A stretch of DNA of 64,000 nt from Jaapia argillacea MUCL 33604. Lineage: Eukaryota > Basidiomycota > Agaricomycetes > Jaapiales > Jaapiaceae. Below are positions 1 through 11,848 of the stretch, in pieces. Numbering within the stretch: the stretch's first letter is position 1; each line of letters begins with the position of its first letter. Where the stretch lies: positions 323,046 through 387,045 of the forward strand of contig KL197721.1 in NCBI GenBank assembly GCA_000697665.1, written 5' to 3'. A model generated the notes under the pieces. It worked only from the letters and a program-made list of their open reading frames with translations, did no database searches and had not been told where the DNA came from. Position numbers and translations under genes: made by a program.

Positions 1-263
1 ACGTTCCTCGCTGATAACCCTGCCAGGGTCATCCCAGCCCAGCTGCATAACATATGGTCAATGCCTCATCGTAGTAGATAGAATTGTAATCTAGGCGCAT
101 TTACGACGGAGATGGCAATTGGACGCTCGTAGGATATCGAATCCCCGCATTGTGCCGTTCGCGGCTTCATTGCAACTTCAAAGCAAACGAATGTGAACCA
201 AGGAGGCTTTCCTTTTATCCACCTCTCTCCCTCTTTCTTTATCCCTGAAACTACACCCCTAAA
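1..263. other. left-edge non-coding stretch
   Basis: No open frame with a recognisable protein product runs through this stretch. It should hold the promoter and 5' leader of the CAF-1 gene that starts at 264, and possibly the end of a gene lying outside the window. Nothing more can be said. Confidence 0.4.
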
Positions 264-2963
264 ATGCGTGTTCGAACTCTGGAAATTCGATGGCATGATA
301 GCAAGCCTATATCTACTTGTGACTTTCAACCTGTTCCGTTCAAGAAGGCGCGTCCTCCTACTGGTGTAGGACAGGACAAGGCTTTTGCCACACAGTCGTA
401 TCGACTTGCTACTGGTGGCGAGGATAACCATGTCAGGGTGAGTGTGGGGTATTTCATTTCGTTGGGTTTGGGAGTGTTGATTAATGAATGGGAAGATTTG
501 GATGGTACATCCTAATATCTTGCCACCGTCGTTGGTGGAAGGCGCGTCGTCTTCGAGTGGAACCGTGCCTACACCACGCCCACCTCGAATAGAATACCTG
601 GCGACTTTGAGCAGGCATTCGGCTGCGGTCAATGTGGTTCGGTGGTCCCCAAATGGTCGGTTCTTCCTCGTGCTTTTGATGGTTCTGACGAGGTTGGTCT
701 GACGTCAACATGTAGGAGACTTCATTGCTTCTGCTGGAGATGGTACGTGTCTACTTGACTTTTGGGTCGTTGGAGTCTGAGTGTGGTTTGTGTGTTGTAG
801 ATGGAATGATCATCGTGTGGACACCGTCTAGTCATCCTCAGGCTAGTACGTATGGAAGCGATTTGAGTCCAGAGGATTTACAATACGAGAAGGAGTATTG
901 GAAACCTCGAACGACTTTTCGGTATGCTTATTTTTGACCATTCTGCGCTCTTCAGTTTGTTTAAATGCCACGTAGGTGTACCACTATGCAAGTTTATGAC
1001 CTAGCATGGAGCCCAACTGGGGAGTACATCATCGCTGGCAGCACTGATAACGCTGCACGAATTTTCTCATCAGCCGACGGTTTGTCTTTGTGCATCCTTG
1101 AGTACACCGGTTCTTATCTTATCTTCATACCAGGTAAATGCGTGCACGAGATCGCAGAGCACAATCACTACGTTCAAGGTGTCGCCTGGGATCCCCTGGA
1201 CGAATACATTGCTACCCAAAGTAGTGATCGATCTATGCACGTTTACAGTATCTCAAACAAGAACGGCACCCTCGAAGTTCACGCTGTTGGTCGCAACACC
1301 AGAATGCCACATCATCACAGTCGTACTCCGAGTGCTCATTCACACAGCCGACCCAGGCCTTTCCGCAGGGAGTCTACTGTTAGCGACACCGAGTCTGTCG
1401 TTATGACGAGCGAAACGCCAAAAGAAGAACATTCTGCACCATCGGGAAGTCAGAACAATGCCACCAATACTGGTCTCATGACTCCGGCGACGTCCATTGT
1501 CAGCACACCTTCAGGATCGATGTTCCCGCCGCCGCCAATGGACAAGCCATCGTCCAGAAGGTCCTCGTTCAGCTCCAATGCACCCAATTCTCCATCGCCT
1601 TTCACCCGATATGGACGGTCTCCTTCTCCCATGCCTGCATTACCAGCTATTCGGACCCAACCATCGCCTGCCGCCTGGGCTTCGGTCAAGCTTTATGGAG
1701 ACGAGAGTTTCACCAATTTCTTCCGCCGTCTTACGTTCAGCCCCGATGGAGGACTGTTGTTGACCCCTGCTGGTCAGTTCGAGGATCCATCTGTTATTCC
1801 TGGGTCATCACGATCTACGTCGAACGGGAATGGGAAAGTTGACGACCAACCGTCGAGAGGACGAAAAGGCCACCCAAGTGAAAGTCCGAGTAATGGATCC
1901 TCGTCGAATTCATCCGTGTACATATACTCCCGCGCAAACTTTGCTCGTCCTCCCATCGCTCAGCTACCAGGACACAAGAAGGCGAGTGTTGCGGTCAAGT
2001 TCTCGCCCATTTTGTACGAGTTGCGTGCGGGCGTCATTGGGGCTGAGCCGTCGCTCAAGACCGTCACAGTAGAGAGAGGGAAGGAAGATAACGTCCCAGT
2101 CGATGTTGTTGGAGCCAATGGATCGACTTCCAATGAATCCATGGGGTCTCCCTCATCTCAGAGGCCATCCTTGCCTGCTCTCACTATTCCAACCTTGGTG
2201 GCGCCAACACCGCAGCATGCGATTCCCAGCCCAGGGGCAGCATTATCACCTATGTCGATCAGCGCGACAGAATCTCTTCGGCCACCTACCCCAGTCCGAT
2301 CAAAACCTACGACTCCCGTTCATATGCCTGCCTATACACCAAATCAAACTGGATCCGTGTTCGCTTTGCCGTATCGAATGCTCTTTGCTGTAGCCACCAT
2401 GGACACGGTCTCCATTCATGACACGCAACAATCTGGTCCCATTTGCCTGCTAACGAAGCTACATTACGATGAGTTCACTGATATGACATGGTAAGCAAGT
2501 TTCTGAGTCTTATACCGGGAACCTTTAAGTCTCACAGACATTTCGTCATAGGTCTCCGGACGGTCAATGTCTCATTCTATCCTCTCGAGATGGCTATTGC
2601 ACAATCGTCGTATTCGACGAAATCATTCCAGCCCACCATACACAGCAACAAACCCTCCAGCTTCAATCCATCGCTCATCAACACTCCGTTCCACTGACCA
2701 CAGCGTCGGCGTCGGCGACACCTGCCTCTACGCCCTTGGTCACCCATGCTCAACTTCCCGCCCTCGCCACTCCCACGAAGATCAGAAAGAGGAGCGAGCC
2801 ACCGTTGACTCCGGCCCAGAGTATTGACGAGTTTCAACTGGAAGGACCGAGTGTGGAGGGTCAGACGATGGTCGGTATTGAGCCTGAAGTCGAAAAACCG
2901 CAGGAGCCGCCCAAGAAGAAACGGCGTGTTGCATTGACTCGGGTCGGAGATATTGGTTCATGA
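264..2963 (+). CDS. CAC2: chromatin assembly factor 1 subunit B (p60 / Cac2), WD40 protein
   Basis: WD40 subunit of CAF-1, which deposits new H3-H4 behind the replication fork in the nucleus. Seven exons fit one frame: 264-437, 496-655, 716-742, 801-921, 976-1079, 1134-2490 and 2552-2963 (784 codons plus stop). Family landmarks appear in order: the start MRVRTLEIRWHDSKP, then RHSAAVNVVRWSPNG, YDLAWSPTGEYIIAGSTDN, YVQGVAWDPLDEYIATQSSD, FFRRLTFSPDGGLLLTPAG, LPYRMLFAVATMDTVSIHDTQ and WSPDGQCLILSSRDGYC, all matching the p60 propeller. It is longer than human p60 because Ser/Pro-rich low-complexity inserts separate WD repeats, around residues 230-330 and 390-480. The C-terminus is basic (PPKKKRRVAL), a likely nuclear localisation signal. 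The start is chosen because the p60 N-terminus begins exactly here. Confidence 0.93.
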
Positions 2964-3271
2964 TTGCTCTCCATCTTTGCCTCGGTCTTTTTGTTTTTGC
3001 ATGATATTGTTCAGGTTGAGATTGGCTTTTCTGTCTTTTACTTTGTTCACCCTCGCACAATACGATACCTCCGCACATAATGCTTGACTTTCATACGGTG
3101 GACTTGTATATTACTCCCATAGTGCCACCACACATGTTGCATTTTCTTACGTGTGCGAAGGAATGGCCAAGAAACGTGTAGACTTGATACGTGAGAGGGA
3201 CTAGAGATACATGCATGGTCCAACAACAACATGAATGTAGAAATCGTGGTAAGGGAATTGTCTGAATACAA
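2964..3271. other. convergent 3' intergenic region
   Basis: Short spacer between the stops of the CAF-1 subunit gene (plus) and the eIF2-beta gene (minus). It should hold both 3' UTRs. No further feature is seen. Confidence 0.5.
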
Positions 3272-4547
3272 TCACTGAGCGGCCTTCGTCTTGCTTCTCT
3301 TCCCGACTTGGGCCTGGAAACCAGTCTTGATAGCGTTAACGGAACGTCTGGAGCCACAAGACTCGCATGTCATGAAAAAGATACGATTCTCCTTTGTGAG
3401 GAGGGTGTCGAATGACTTGCACGTTTTGCAAGTGACGTATTCGACTACAACAATCATTGTCAGCCATGCAATTTCGATGATGAGGACTGCAGTAACATAC
3501 CAATATAACGACGTAAAACGTTCTCAACCTGTTTCTGCTGGAAACGACCCTTGATGACGAGTCGACCTTGACCGTCAACCGAGCCGGTGGTACCCATTTC
3601 GGAGAATAGGAATTGGATAACGTGTTCGGGTTGCCGATGCATACGCTTGCAGATATCGCCGATGTTGGAGAAGATAGATTTCTTGTTTCCTTCACGTTGG
3701 ACCGAGGGGGGAACAATGGTGTAACGTTTGCCGGTGGAAGTGAGGAGCGAAGGGTTGGATGCGTGTAGCGAGGCGTAGAATCGTTGTAGTAGCTGTTAAT
3801 GAGACAACATTAGAAGAGAAGAACAAGGGAAGAGGACTGAAGGACGGACCTCTGGGTATGTATAATCACGGTCACTCTTCAGCCAGGGTTCATTGCCCGC
3901 ATCGAGACCTGCTGGGGCCTCTGATTGCGCGAACACATTATCGCCCAACTCAGTTTCGTCCAGTTCATTCAGATGCTCCCCGTCCTCAACAACCTCGTCC
4001 TCTTCACCTTCCTTCGCGGCGGCCTTCGGATCGGATTCGTGTAACTCCTTTTCAAAGGCTTCAAGATCGAATGCCGGCTTCTTCTTCGAGGTCTTTTTCT
4101 TCTTCTTTAGATCGGAGAAGTCGAGATCCTCGGCGCCTGCAGGGGCTGTAGCAGCAGGAACGGGAGAAGATGGGCCTGAGGTTTCCTCCTGGATGAGCGT
4201 CAGACTTGGAATCAACTGTGGTATAGTCTTCGAGAGCTTACAAGGTCAAGGGGGATCTCCTTCTTTTTCTTCTTCTTCTTCAGATCTCCGAACATCGCCT
4301 TGAAATCCTCGTCCTCCTTCGGCTCTTCTTCCACAGCAGCTCCTCCATTCTGCTTCATCTGTTCATGCATAGTAGTCGGGCCCATATTGACTGAATCTCC
4401 ATTGACAGTAGTGTCATCCATCACGACTGGTGCGGGAGCGGTTGGATCAGCATCAGCGCCGAGAGGATCTTCAGAGAAAGCGACCGTCTTCTTCTTTGGC
4501 TTTTTCTTCTTCAACGAAAGATCAAACATGGGCTCATCTGATGCCAT
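3272..4547 (-). CDS. SUI3: translation initiation factor eIF2 subunit beta
   Basis: Beta subunit of the eIF2 GTPase complex, which brings initiator tRNA to the 40S ribosome. Four minus-strand exons join in frame: 4547-4242, 4215-3850, 3792-3501 and 3444-3272 (378 aa). The N-terminal half carries three lysine blocks typical of eIF2-beta ([30 protein letters not shown]), which bind eIF5 and eIF2B-epsilon. The C-terminal half has the conserved eIF2B/eIF5 fold, with [19 protein letters not shown] and [17 protein letters not shown], then a C2-C2 zinc finger (CKTC...CESC) and a basic tail. The length is slightly above the usual fungal size because of acidic spacers between the lysine blocks. It is divergently arranged with ATP3, 196 bp apart. 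Confidence 0.95.
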
Positions 4548-4743
4548 TTTGTAGTGTAATATGCGTCGAGAACGCGGACGACGGCGAGGACGAAGAGTTG
4601 GACGAAGTGCAGACCGCTGAGCAATGACTCGAAGGCCAATGAGGCTGGAATTTAGGCGGAGTCTCAAGTCAGATCGGCCAAATCCGGACTTTCCTCCTCG
4701 CCAACGACAATATTTCCAGCGCAGACCTCTTCAACAATTCTCG
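4548..4743. promoter_or_regulatory. bidirectional promoter eIF2-beta / ATP3
   Basis: Only 196 bp separate the start codons of two head-to-head housekeeping genes, so both promoters and 5' leaders must share this stretch. No TATA box is evident by eye. It is called from geometry only. Confidence 0.5.
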
Positions 4744-5957
4744 ATGCTTGCCCGGCGCACATTAGCTCGCGTAGGCTCTCAACCTTCGGCGTTGGGGGCT
4801 GCGCCCACAAATGCTCGTAACATGGCCACCCTCCGTGAGATCGAGATGCGCTTGAAGTCCGTCAAGAACATCGAGAAAATCACAAAGGTCAGTCGCCCCG
4901 AACTTTCGCGTTTCCCGAAGCTAAACGTGTCTGTTGGGATACCCGACGAGTAGTCCATGAAAATGATTGCGTCGACAAAACTTGCCAAGGCCCAGCGTGC
5001 CATGCAGCAGGGGAAGCAATACGGTCTTGCCAATTCCGGTGAGTCCCGAACACCTCCAACTGGCTCGGCGTACATATCTACGCCCACGACTCGATACTCA
5101 TCGTCATTTACGTGTTCTTCTCTATAGAGGTTTTCCAACACACCCTTGCCGAATCCGAGTCCAAGCGGAAATTGTTCATCGCAATCTCCTCCGACAAGGG
5201 TCTATGTGGTGGTATCCATTCCTCCGTCTCGAAAATGACCCGTCGCACCTTCATCGAGCAGAAGGAAACTCTGGAGCAAGATTCACCCATCATGGTCATT
5301 GGTGACAAAGTCAAGGCCCAACTCTCCCGTGCCTTGCCTCAGAACATCGCCCTCACTTTCAACCAAATTGGCCGCGACATTCCCACCTTTGCTGATGCTG
5401 CAGGCGTTGCCGACCTGATCCTCAAGTCGGATGTCAAGTATGACAGCATTGTTATCGTCTACAACAAGTTCGTCTCGGCCATTTCGTATGAGCCGGCAAT
5501 GGTGGAAGTCTTGACCGAGAACGCCCTCAAGGAGTCGCGTAAGTCATCTTATTCTGCCACAGAGATTATCATTGAACGCGGTGCGTAGCCGGCTTCAAGG
5601 CATACGAGATGGAAGACGACGTGACCAAGGACTTGGCTGAGTTCTCGCTTGCCAACGCCATCTACGCCGCCTTGGTTGAAGGTCACGCCTGCGAACAAAG
5701 TGCCCGGTGAGCCATCTGAAAACCTTTACTCACGAATATCCTGACTTACTCCCCTCCCCAGCCGAAATGCTATGGACAATGCATCAAAGAACGCTGGCGA
5801 CATGATCAACTCTCTCCAACTGAAGTACAATCGTGGTCGTCAAGCCGCCATCACCAACGAGTTGGTCGATATCATTACTGGTAAGCTGGATGCCCTTCAC
5901 TTTTATTACTCCTCCGTTGATTGGTTATTGTTTCTCCTAGGTGCAAGTGCTCTGTAG
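4744..5957 (+). CDS. ATP3: mitochondrial F1 ATP synthase subunit gamma
   Basis: Central rotor shaft of the mitochondrial F1Fo ATP synthase. Six exons join in frame: 4744-4887, 4954-5038, 5128-5538, 5589-5706, 5762-5880 and 5941-5957 (297 aa). The N-terminus [18 protein letters not shown] is basic and Arg/Ser-rich, as expected of a mitochondrial presequence. It is followed by the conserved [19 protein letters not shown] and [17 protein letters not shown] helix, the core motif [14 protein letters not shown], and the signature C-terminal helix [20 protein letters not shown]...[12 protein letters not shown](V/I)DIITGASAL. The last exon codes for only the final five residues. The 3' end, from within exon 5 onward, is duplicated at 8003-8163. 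Confidence 0.96.
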
Positions 5958-6518
5958 AGTCGCTTCCAACCTCTTGGCATCGGTGGGTGGGCTTTGGAGA
6001 AGTTGTCGCGATGATTGGACCACTGTATCCGCATACATAGATCGTGCATACATTGTGGCCAGACGAGACTTGGTCGCGCTGTAAACTATCACCCTCGTGG
6101 AATAGCACACTCGCTGGAAAACCTAATGAGGAGAGTTCGATGATGCAAGATCCAAGCTACGCTTCAGGACGCGTCGCCAATGTAAGGCCGGGAGGACAAA
6201 GTGTGGTTTATGAGGCCCATCAATTGTTCGCCTTAACTTAGGTGTATTCGGGTATACAAAGGTGCTGGGCGTCTGCTAAAGTAGCCTTCACTGTTACAAA
6301 TCTCTATGCATACTATGAGAGCGTTGGCGCCATCTGTTCGGTCCACGCCACCGTCTCCCTGGTACTGGAGTTCAAAGATGCTGGACCTGTCGTAGCAGTG
6401 TTAGCAATCGTTCATAGAAGTGTATAACATAAATTTTCTGCGGTGAACAGGCAGTCGTGGACGACGAACCGAGGCTTCCGTGCTTCATGTACCGCCAGGT
6501 CCCAGCCATGCCCTGAAC

Positions 6519-7705
6519 TCAGTGTCGGACGATCATGGCTGTAGGGACCGCCACGGTCACCCAAGACAAATCTGGCTGGAGTCTTTGATTGTGCCAGATA
6601 TGAATAGTTTCCAGAGTGCTTGAGGCCGCTTTCAAAGCTTGAAACCCACGGGAATTAACCCCATACTCTTCCCTATTGATCCGTACGCCATTAAGTACCC
6701 GCAGAGGGGGCTTCACAAGACATAGGTCCACCCAGCAATCTCCAATACAGTGGAACTCGCGTAGATTGGGTGAATCACCCAAAGAAAGGAGCTCGCTCTC
6801 GAAGTCGTAATCTATCTTGAAGACCACAATGGAGGGGTTACGGGAGAGGAAGCGAGGCAAGGTACTTTCGTCGTCAAAATCGAAATCACCAATTTCCAGG
6901 GTATGGAGGGACGGTAGAAGGACGTCCCCAAAGTCGTTATCGAATGTGGATTCGTGGGAGTCGCCTTTATTGATTGCGAGTCGAACGATTCGCAAGAAGG
7001 GATTGGTAGAAAGGAATCTGACGACGTAGGTTGGTGAGATCGTCCCGTATACGAATTTGGGGCCGTCCATCCTTAATTCGTATCGGAATGTCTCGATGTT
7101 TCGAATACTACAAAGCTAGTCCAGCGACGTGTGAGAGAAATGTAGAAGCAACGAAGATAAGACACTCGTACCCCAGCGTACCGCCTTGCGAGCCCCTCTT
7201 CCTCAGCTTCTTGAGACTGAGAGTCCACAGTGTCGGAAAAATCCAAAGAGGTCAACGCGGGACATGACCTCCGCAGAATCTCGAACACGGAATTGAAGTC
7301 TACAGGTCCCCAATATGCCCACCCTGAGTCCCAGGTGAAACTAACCAGACCAGACATCAACTTGAGCGCCTGAAAAAAAGTGTCCTCGATCCTGCCAGTG
7401 ATAGGTTCCGCATCCGAGCCCTCAATAGTTCCGTCCTGTGTGATCCTTGGAACTCTGAGTAGTGCCCAGAAATTCCTATGGATATGAAGCTTCCGTACAT
7501 TCTGCCCAAATGCAGGATGACGAACTAAATGGGTCCATAGAGTAGCTGAACTGCGCCAGTCGACATGGAGTTCCCGATAATCTAGAATGTATGGGATTAG
7601 GATTTCTTTGAGAAACCGACAAGTTAACGCAAGGGCGAGAATATCAGCGGGGTTATCCACTCTATCGATGATGGAGTTCACCAGTTCGAGAGGGAGAGTG
7701 AGCAT
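6519..7705 (-). CDS. F-box domain protein, copy 1
   Basis: Two exons: 7705-7172 and 7115-6519 (376 aa). The N-terminus LPLELVNSIIDRVDNPADIL...LTCRFLKEI is a canonical F-box, the SKP1-binding motif of SCF ubiquitin ligase adaptors. The remainder has degenerate leucine-rich stretches, for example LLPSLHTLEIGDFDF and LSLGDSPNLREFHCIG, in the style of the large Agaricomycete F-box families that sort unknown substrates. The intron acceptor is set by frame: the cryptic TAG four codons downstream would shift the frame. It is nearly identical to the paralogue at 8723-9903. Both are open end to end, so both could be functional. The substrate is unknown. Confidence 0.82.
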
Positions 7706-7774
7706 TGCGGATGCCCAGGTTGATGGTCAAGTTGAGGCGGGTGGCGTCGCTGACAACATAGACATGTCCGCAAT

Positions 7775-7952
7775 AGGGAGTTTGCGCAAGAGTAAAATTC
7801 GCGCTACAAATTTGTACGTTTGCGCACCCCAAATTTAGCTCTACAACGCCAAAAATGGCAGTTTTGGCAGGGAAAATGTTGCGCTTCATCGTGTGAAATA
7901 TTACGCTTTGTAGCGCGAATTTTGCCAAAAATGGCTCTTGCGCAAACTCCCT
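7775..7952. mobile_element. 178-bp MITE with terminal inverted repeats
   Basis: The element begins AGGGAGTTTGCGCAAGAG and ends with its exact complement. Inside both ends lies a second shared inverted stretch, AAAATTCGCGCTACAAA, offset by an 11-bp insertion on one side. The 3-bp direct repeat AAT flanks it (7772-7774 and 7953-7955). The sister copy of the locus at about 9989 reads cgcaatgtaac with one AAT and no element, which is a true empty site. It is non-coding, so it depends on a transposase supplied elsewhere. The 3-bp duplication would suit a Harbinger-type enzyme, but that is inference. Confidence 0.9.
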
Positions 7953-8002
7953 AATGTAACATCTTGGCATATGATTATGACACCGTCCACGTACTCGACC
8001 TC

Positions 8003-8163
8003 GGCGACGTGATCAACTCTCTCCAACTGAAGTACAATCGTGGTCGTCAAGCCGCCATCACCAACGAGTTGGTGGACATTATTACTGGCAAGCTGCATGC
8101 CCTACACTTTTATTACCCCTCCGCTGATTGCTTATTGTTTCTCCCAGGTGCAAGTGCTCTGTA
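8003..8163 (+). pseudogene. duplicated 3' fragment of ATP synthase gamma
   Basis: Copy of ATP3 exon 5 from the GGCGAC of the [11 protein letters not shown] region, the last intron (here beginning gcaagc, so its GT donor is lost) and the terminal exon with its TAG. No promoter or upstream exons are present. It sits at the left edge of block B, fused to sequence that elsewhere lies upstream of the unknown gene at 10129. It marks the breakpoint of the tandem duplication and is not expected to make protein. Confidence 0.9.
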
Positions 8164-8722
8164 GAGTCGGTTCAAACCTGTTGGCATTGGTGGGTGGGCT
8201 TTGGAGAAGTTGTTGCATTGATTGGACCACTGGTATCCGCATACACAGATCGTGCATACATTGTGGCCAGACGAGACTTTGTCGCGCTGTAAATTATGAC
8301 CCTCGTGGAATAGCACACTCGCTGGAGAACCTAGTATGAGGAGAATTCGATGATGGAAGATTCGAGCCAAGCTTCACGTCGCGTCGTCACTGTGAGCACC
8401 GGGGAGGACAAGGTAGGGTCTACATGGTGCGTGGCTTGCTCGCCTTAACTGAGGTATATTTGAGTGTACACCTGGACGTCCGCTTGGGGTAAGTATCCTC
8501 CACCGCCACAAACCCCATCCAGGCTGCGTTGGAATCATCTCTTCGCCCACGCCACAGTCTACCTGATGCTCAAGTTCAACGATGCTGGACCTTTCATAGC
8601 AGTGTTGGTAATAGTTCTGAAAAGTGTATAACATAAGTTCTCTGTGGTGAACAGATAGTCGTGGACGACGAACCGATGCTTCTGTGCTTCATGTACCGCA
8701 AGGTCCCAGCCATGTCCTGAAC

Positions 8723-9903
8723 TCAGTGTCGGACGATCACGGCTGTAGGTACCGCTACGGTCACCCAAGACAAATCTGGCTGAAGGCTTTTATTGTGCCA
8801 TATATGAATAGTTTCCAGAGTGCTTGAGGCCGCTTTCAAAGCTTGAAACCCACGGGAATTAACCCCATACTCTTCCCCATCAATCCATACGCCGTTAAGC
8901 ACCCGCAGAGGGGGCTTCACAAGACACAAGTCCACCCAGCAATCTCCAAGACAATCGAACTCGCGCAGATTGGGTAAATCACCCAAAGAAAGAAGCTCGG
9001 CCGCGAACTCGTACTCTGTCTTGAGGACCACAATGGAGGGGTTCCGGGAGAGGAAGCGAGGAAAGGTGTTTTCGTCTGCAAAGTCGAATTCACCAATTTC
9101 CAGGGTATGGAGGGACGGTAGGAGGACGTCCCCAAAGCAGCTATCGAATGTGGATTCGTGAGAGTCGCCTTTATTGATTGCGAGTCGAACGATTCGTAAG
9201 AAGGGATTGGTAGAAAGGAATCTGACAATGTAGGTTGGTGCGATCATCCCGTATACGAATTTGGGGCCGTTGATGATTAATTCGTATCGGAATGTCTCGA
9301 TGTTTCGGATACTGCAAAACTGGTCCAGCGATGTGTGAGAGAAATGTAGAAGCGACCAAGACTAAACACTCGTACCCCAGCATACCGCCTTGCAAGCCCC
9401 TCTTCCTTAGCTTCTTTAGACTGAGAGTCCACAATGTCGGAAAAGTCCATAGAAGTCAACATAGGACACGACCTCCCCAGAATCTCGAACAAGGAATTGA
9501 AGTCCGCAGGTTTCCAATAGGCCCATCCCAAGTCCCAGGTGAAACTAACCAGACCCGACATCAATTTGAGCGCCTGAAAGAAAGTGTCCTCGATCCTGAT
9601 GGCTTCCGCATCCGAGCCCTCAATGTTTCCTTCCTCTGTGATCCTTGGAACTCTGAGCAGCGCCCGGGAGTTTCGATGGACATGTAGCTTTCGTACATTC
9701 TGCCCAAACGCAGGATGACAAACCAAGTGGATCCATAAGGCAGCTGAACTGCGCCAGTCTACGTGGAGTTCCCGATAATCTAGAATGTATGGGATTAGGA
9801 TTTCTTTGAGAAGCCGACAAGTTAACGCAAGAGCGAGAATGTCAGCGGGGTTGTCCACTCTATCGATGATGGAGTTCACCAGTTCGAGAGGAAGAGTGAG
9901 CAT
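8723..9903 (-). CDS. F-box domain protein, copy 2
   Basis: Tandem paralogue of the gene at 6519-7705. Two exons, 9903-9376 and 9319-8723 (374 aa), are both open. The F-box begins at residue 3 (LPLELVNSIIDRVDNPADIL), followed by the same leucine-rich stretches. It differs by scattered substitutions and a two-codon deletion (GSDAEAIRIED against GSDAEPITGRIED). The intron and its frame-setting acceptor are conserved. It is a likely SCF substrate adaptor of unknown target. Retention of both frames after duplication suggests that both are, or recently were, under selection. Confidence 0.8.
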
Positions 9904-10128
9904 TGCGAAGGAATCACAGAGTTGCGGATGCCCAAGTTGATGATCAAGTTGAAGTGGGTGGCATCGCTGGCGACATAGATATGTCCGCAATGTAACATCT
10001 CAGCATATGACGCCGTCCGCTTATCCGACCTCTGAGTCCGCCGCAACATTCAAGAGATATGTCAACTCCTGTAGATATAACTTGAACTTCAATCTCCAAC
10101 GCCTTCCTGCCACCCATCCTTGTCAACA

Positions 10129-11605
10129 ATGACTAGCCGACTCGCAGCATCATATGCCGGTAAAACCTACGCCACATTATCCGATAAGTCAAGGAGATTT
10201 CGCCCATCTGTTCAAAGGAAGCCATCGAGTGTCCTCCTACCGCCCTCACTTCTTCATGAGATGATGACCAATTCCGCCCGTTTTCTCACCGCCTTCGAAG
10301 GCCCAGCTTAACTCGATATCCTGCGAACATCCGAGTATTTGACGCTGTAGGTCTCTCGTTCCCCCTCAGTACTTGTGCGCTGATTGTTCTTTTGGGTCCC
10401 TGATTGGACAAGTGGCTCGTCCCCTTGCTCTCGGTCTTTGACGGCAGACTATTCGACAGACGAGGCACTTTGAAAACAGCGACTGCAGTATTGCCAAGAG
10501 GTGGTTCATGGGAGCACGAGATCTTTGCAGTTACGGATCATGACGATGCAGCGATGATCCTCATGATCGTCCAAATGGACTCGTATTCAATAAATGATAA
10601 CTTCCTAGAGCAACTCGAGATGAAACTTTCAGGTTTGTGTCGTTTTCTGATTTAAACAAAATGCCACTCCTAATAGCTTGTATGCTGACGATGATTCACA
10701 GATGCTTATGAGTCAAACCGTAGCAAAGGCTTTGACCGACCCGTCCACGCACTCCTCACCGATCTTCGTATGACCAAACAATACACGTTCGATGGGAAGG
10801 GGTATTCCGTCCAACATCATGAGAATCACACCCCCTCGCCGTCTCGCTCAGAATATTTCGTGGAGATGGCTCGATGTGCATTACGCTTCCCCACCGCCCC
10901 TCTGACCACCTTTATATTTACTCACTGGTCCCCGCTTTGCGATAGTCACAGAATCCATTTTTGAGATATTATTGGACGGTTACATCGACTTTCTTCAAGC
11001 TCAAGTGAACGGCATCACATATGCACTCGCGGCGTCCCCGGCCCTCCCTTTCCTATTGACGCCCCTGATGTTGTTGGCAGTCCCACCAAGGCAGGTATAC
11101 TCCGATCAGTGGAGGTTGAGGTCGTTGACTCTTGCTACCGAGCAAGTGAAATGGCAAGCTGCACTCGAGAAAGCTGATGCGGCCAGGACAATTCTCCAAA
11201 CAATTCCAAGGAGTGAAGTGGGCGAGGTGGAAGAGAGCGCACAGACTGCCATGTCGTTGCTCAAGGAGAGGTCAGTCTCCATTCTCGATCCACTTTTCAT
11301 CGACAACTACTAACGCTATCGTCATGCTTCGTTGTTTTTGCACACTTAGCACCCGAGTCATGTATGGACACAACCGACTTCACGGAACCAGAGAATCAAC
11401 CGCGGAAACCCTAGAGGAGGATGCACAGCAGGCTTTGGACGCCCTTTTCCCAACCCGTGGCGGCGGTGTTAACCCACTCAACAACCCGTCTGAAGCAATC
11501 GCACGTTCGGTGGCCCACCTACCTGCCCCCCCTGGCATGAGTGACGCCGAGTGGGCGCGTGCACTTTCCGTACCGTACACCGAGCCCTCCTCATCCGTCG
11601 CTTGA
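10129..11605 (+). pseudogene. unknown Agaricomycete-type gene, copy 1 (disrupted in exon 1)
   Basis: I do not recognise this family. Exons 2-5 are open and in frame: 10413-10632, 10702-10875, 10946-11270 and 11350-11605. Exon 1, from ATG 10129, meets TAA at 10309-10311. Aligned with the copy at 12154, it lacks one base there (GGCCCAGCTTAACTCG against GGTCCCAAAATAATTCG), so exon 1 is frameshifted. Visible features are a Ser/basic N-terminus, a hydrophobic segment YALAASPALPFLLTPLMLL, a helical EQVKWQAALEKADAARTIL stretch and the C-terminus LSVPYTEPSSSVA. It may be a pseudogene, or a single-base assembly error may be to blame. Confidence 0.6.
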
Positions 11606-11848
11606 GTTCCATAACTGGGACACTTGCGAGCCCTCCAATATCTGTGTTATATCCAAACTCGTGAGGCCTCCTAGATTGCTTATCCATCACGCTGGCTCCC
11701 ATCCACGGACGAACATCTATTTATTTGGACATTATTTACAAGTTATCAGTATTGTATCCGTTTCGACCGTCGAGAGGATTGTATGAAGTAAATGTATCAA
11801 TCACCGCTAATGTAACATATTCTTCGTAGTGTCGTATAATTGCAGCTC

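Larger units (their letters stand above)
5796..8002. repeat. segmental duplication block A
   Basis: From the ggcgac in ATP3 exon 5 to just before the ggcgac at 8003, this stretch is repeated by block B (8003 to about 10040). The order is the same: ATP3 3' end, about 560 bp of spacer, minus-strand F-box gene, then a short upstream region. Block A additionally contains a MITE at 7775-7952. Confidence 0.88.
8003..10040. repeat. segmental duplication block B
   Basis: Tandem copy of block A (5796-8002). Similarity is high through the ATP3 tail, the spacer and the whole F-box gene. The right end is approximate and falls just upstream of the unknown gene that starts at 10129. It lacks the MITE of block A. 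Confidence 0.85.
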
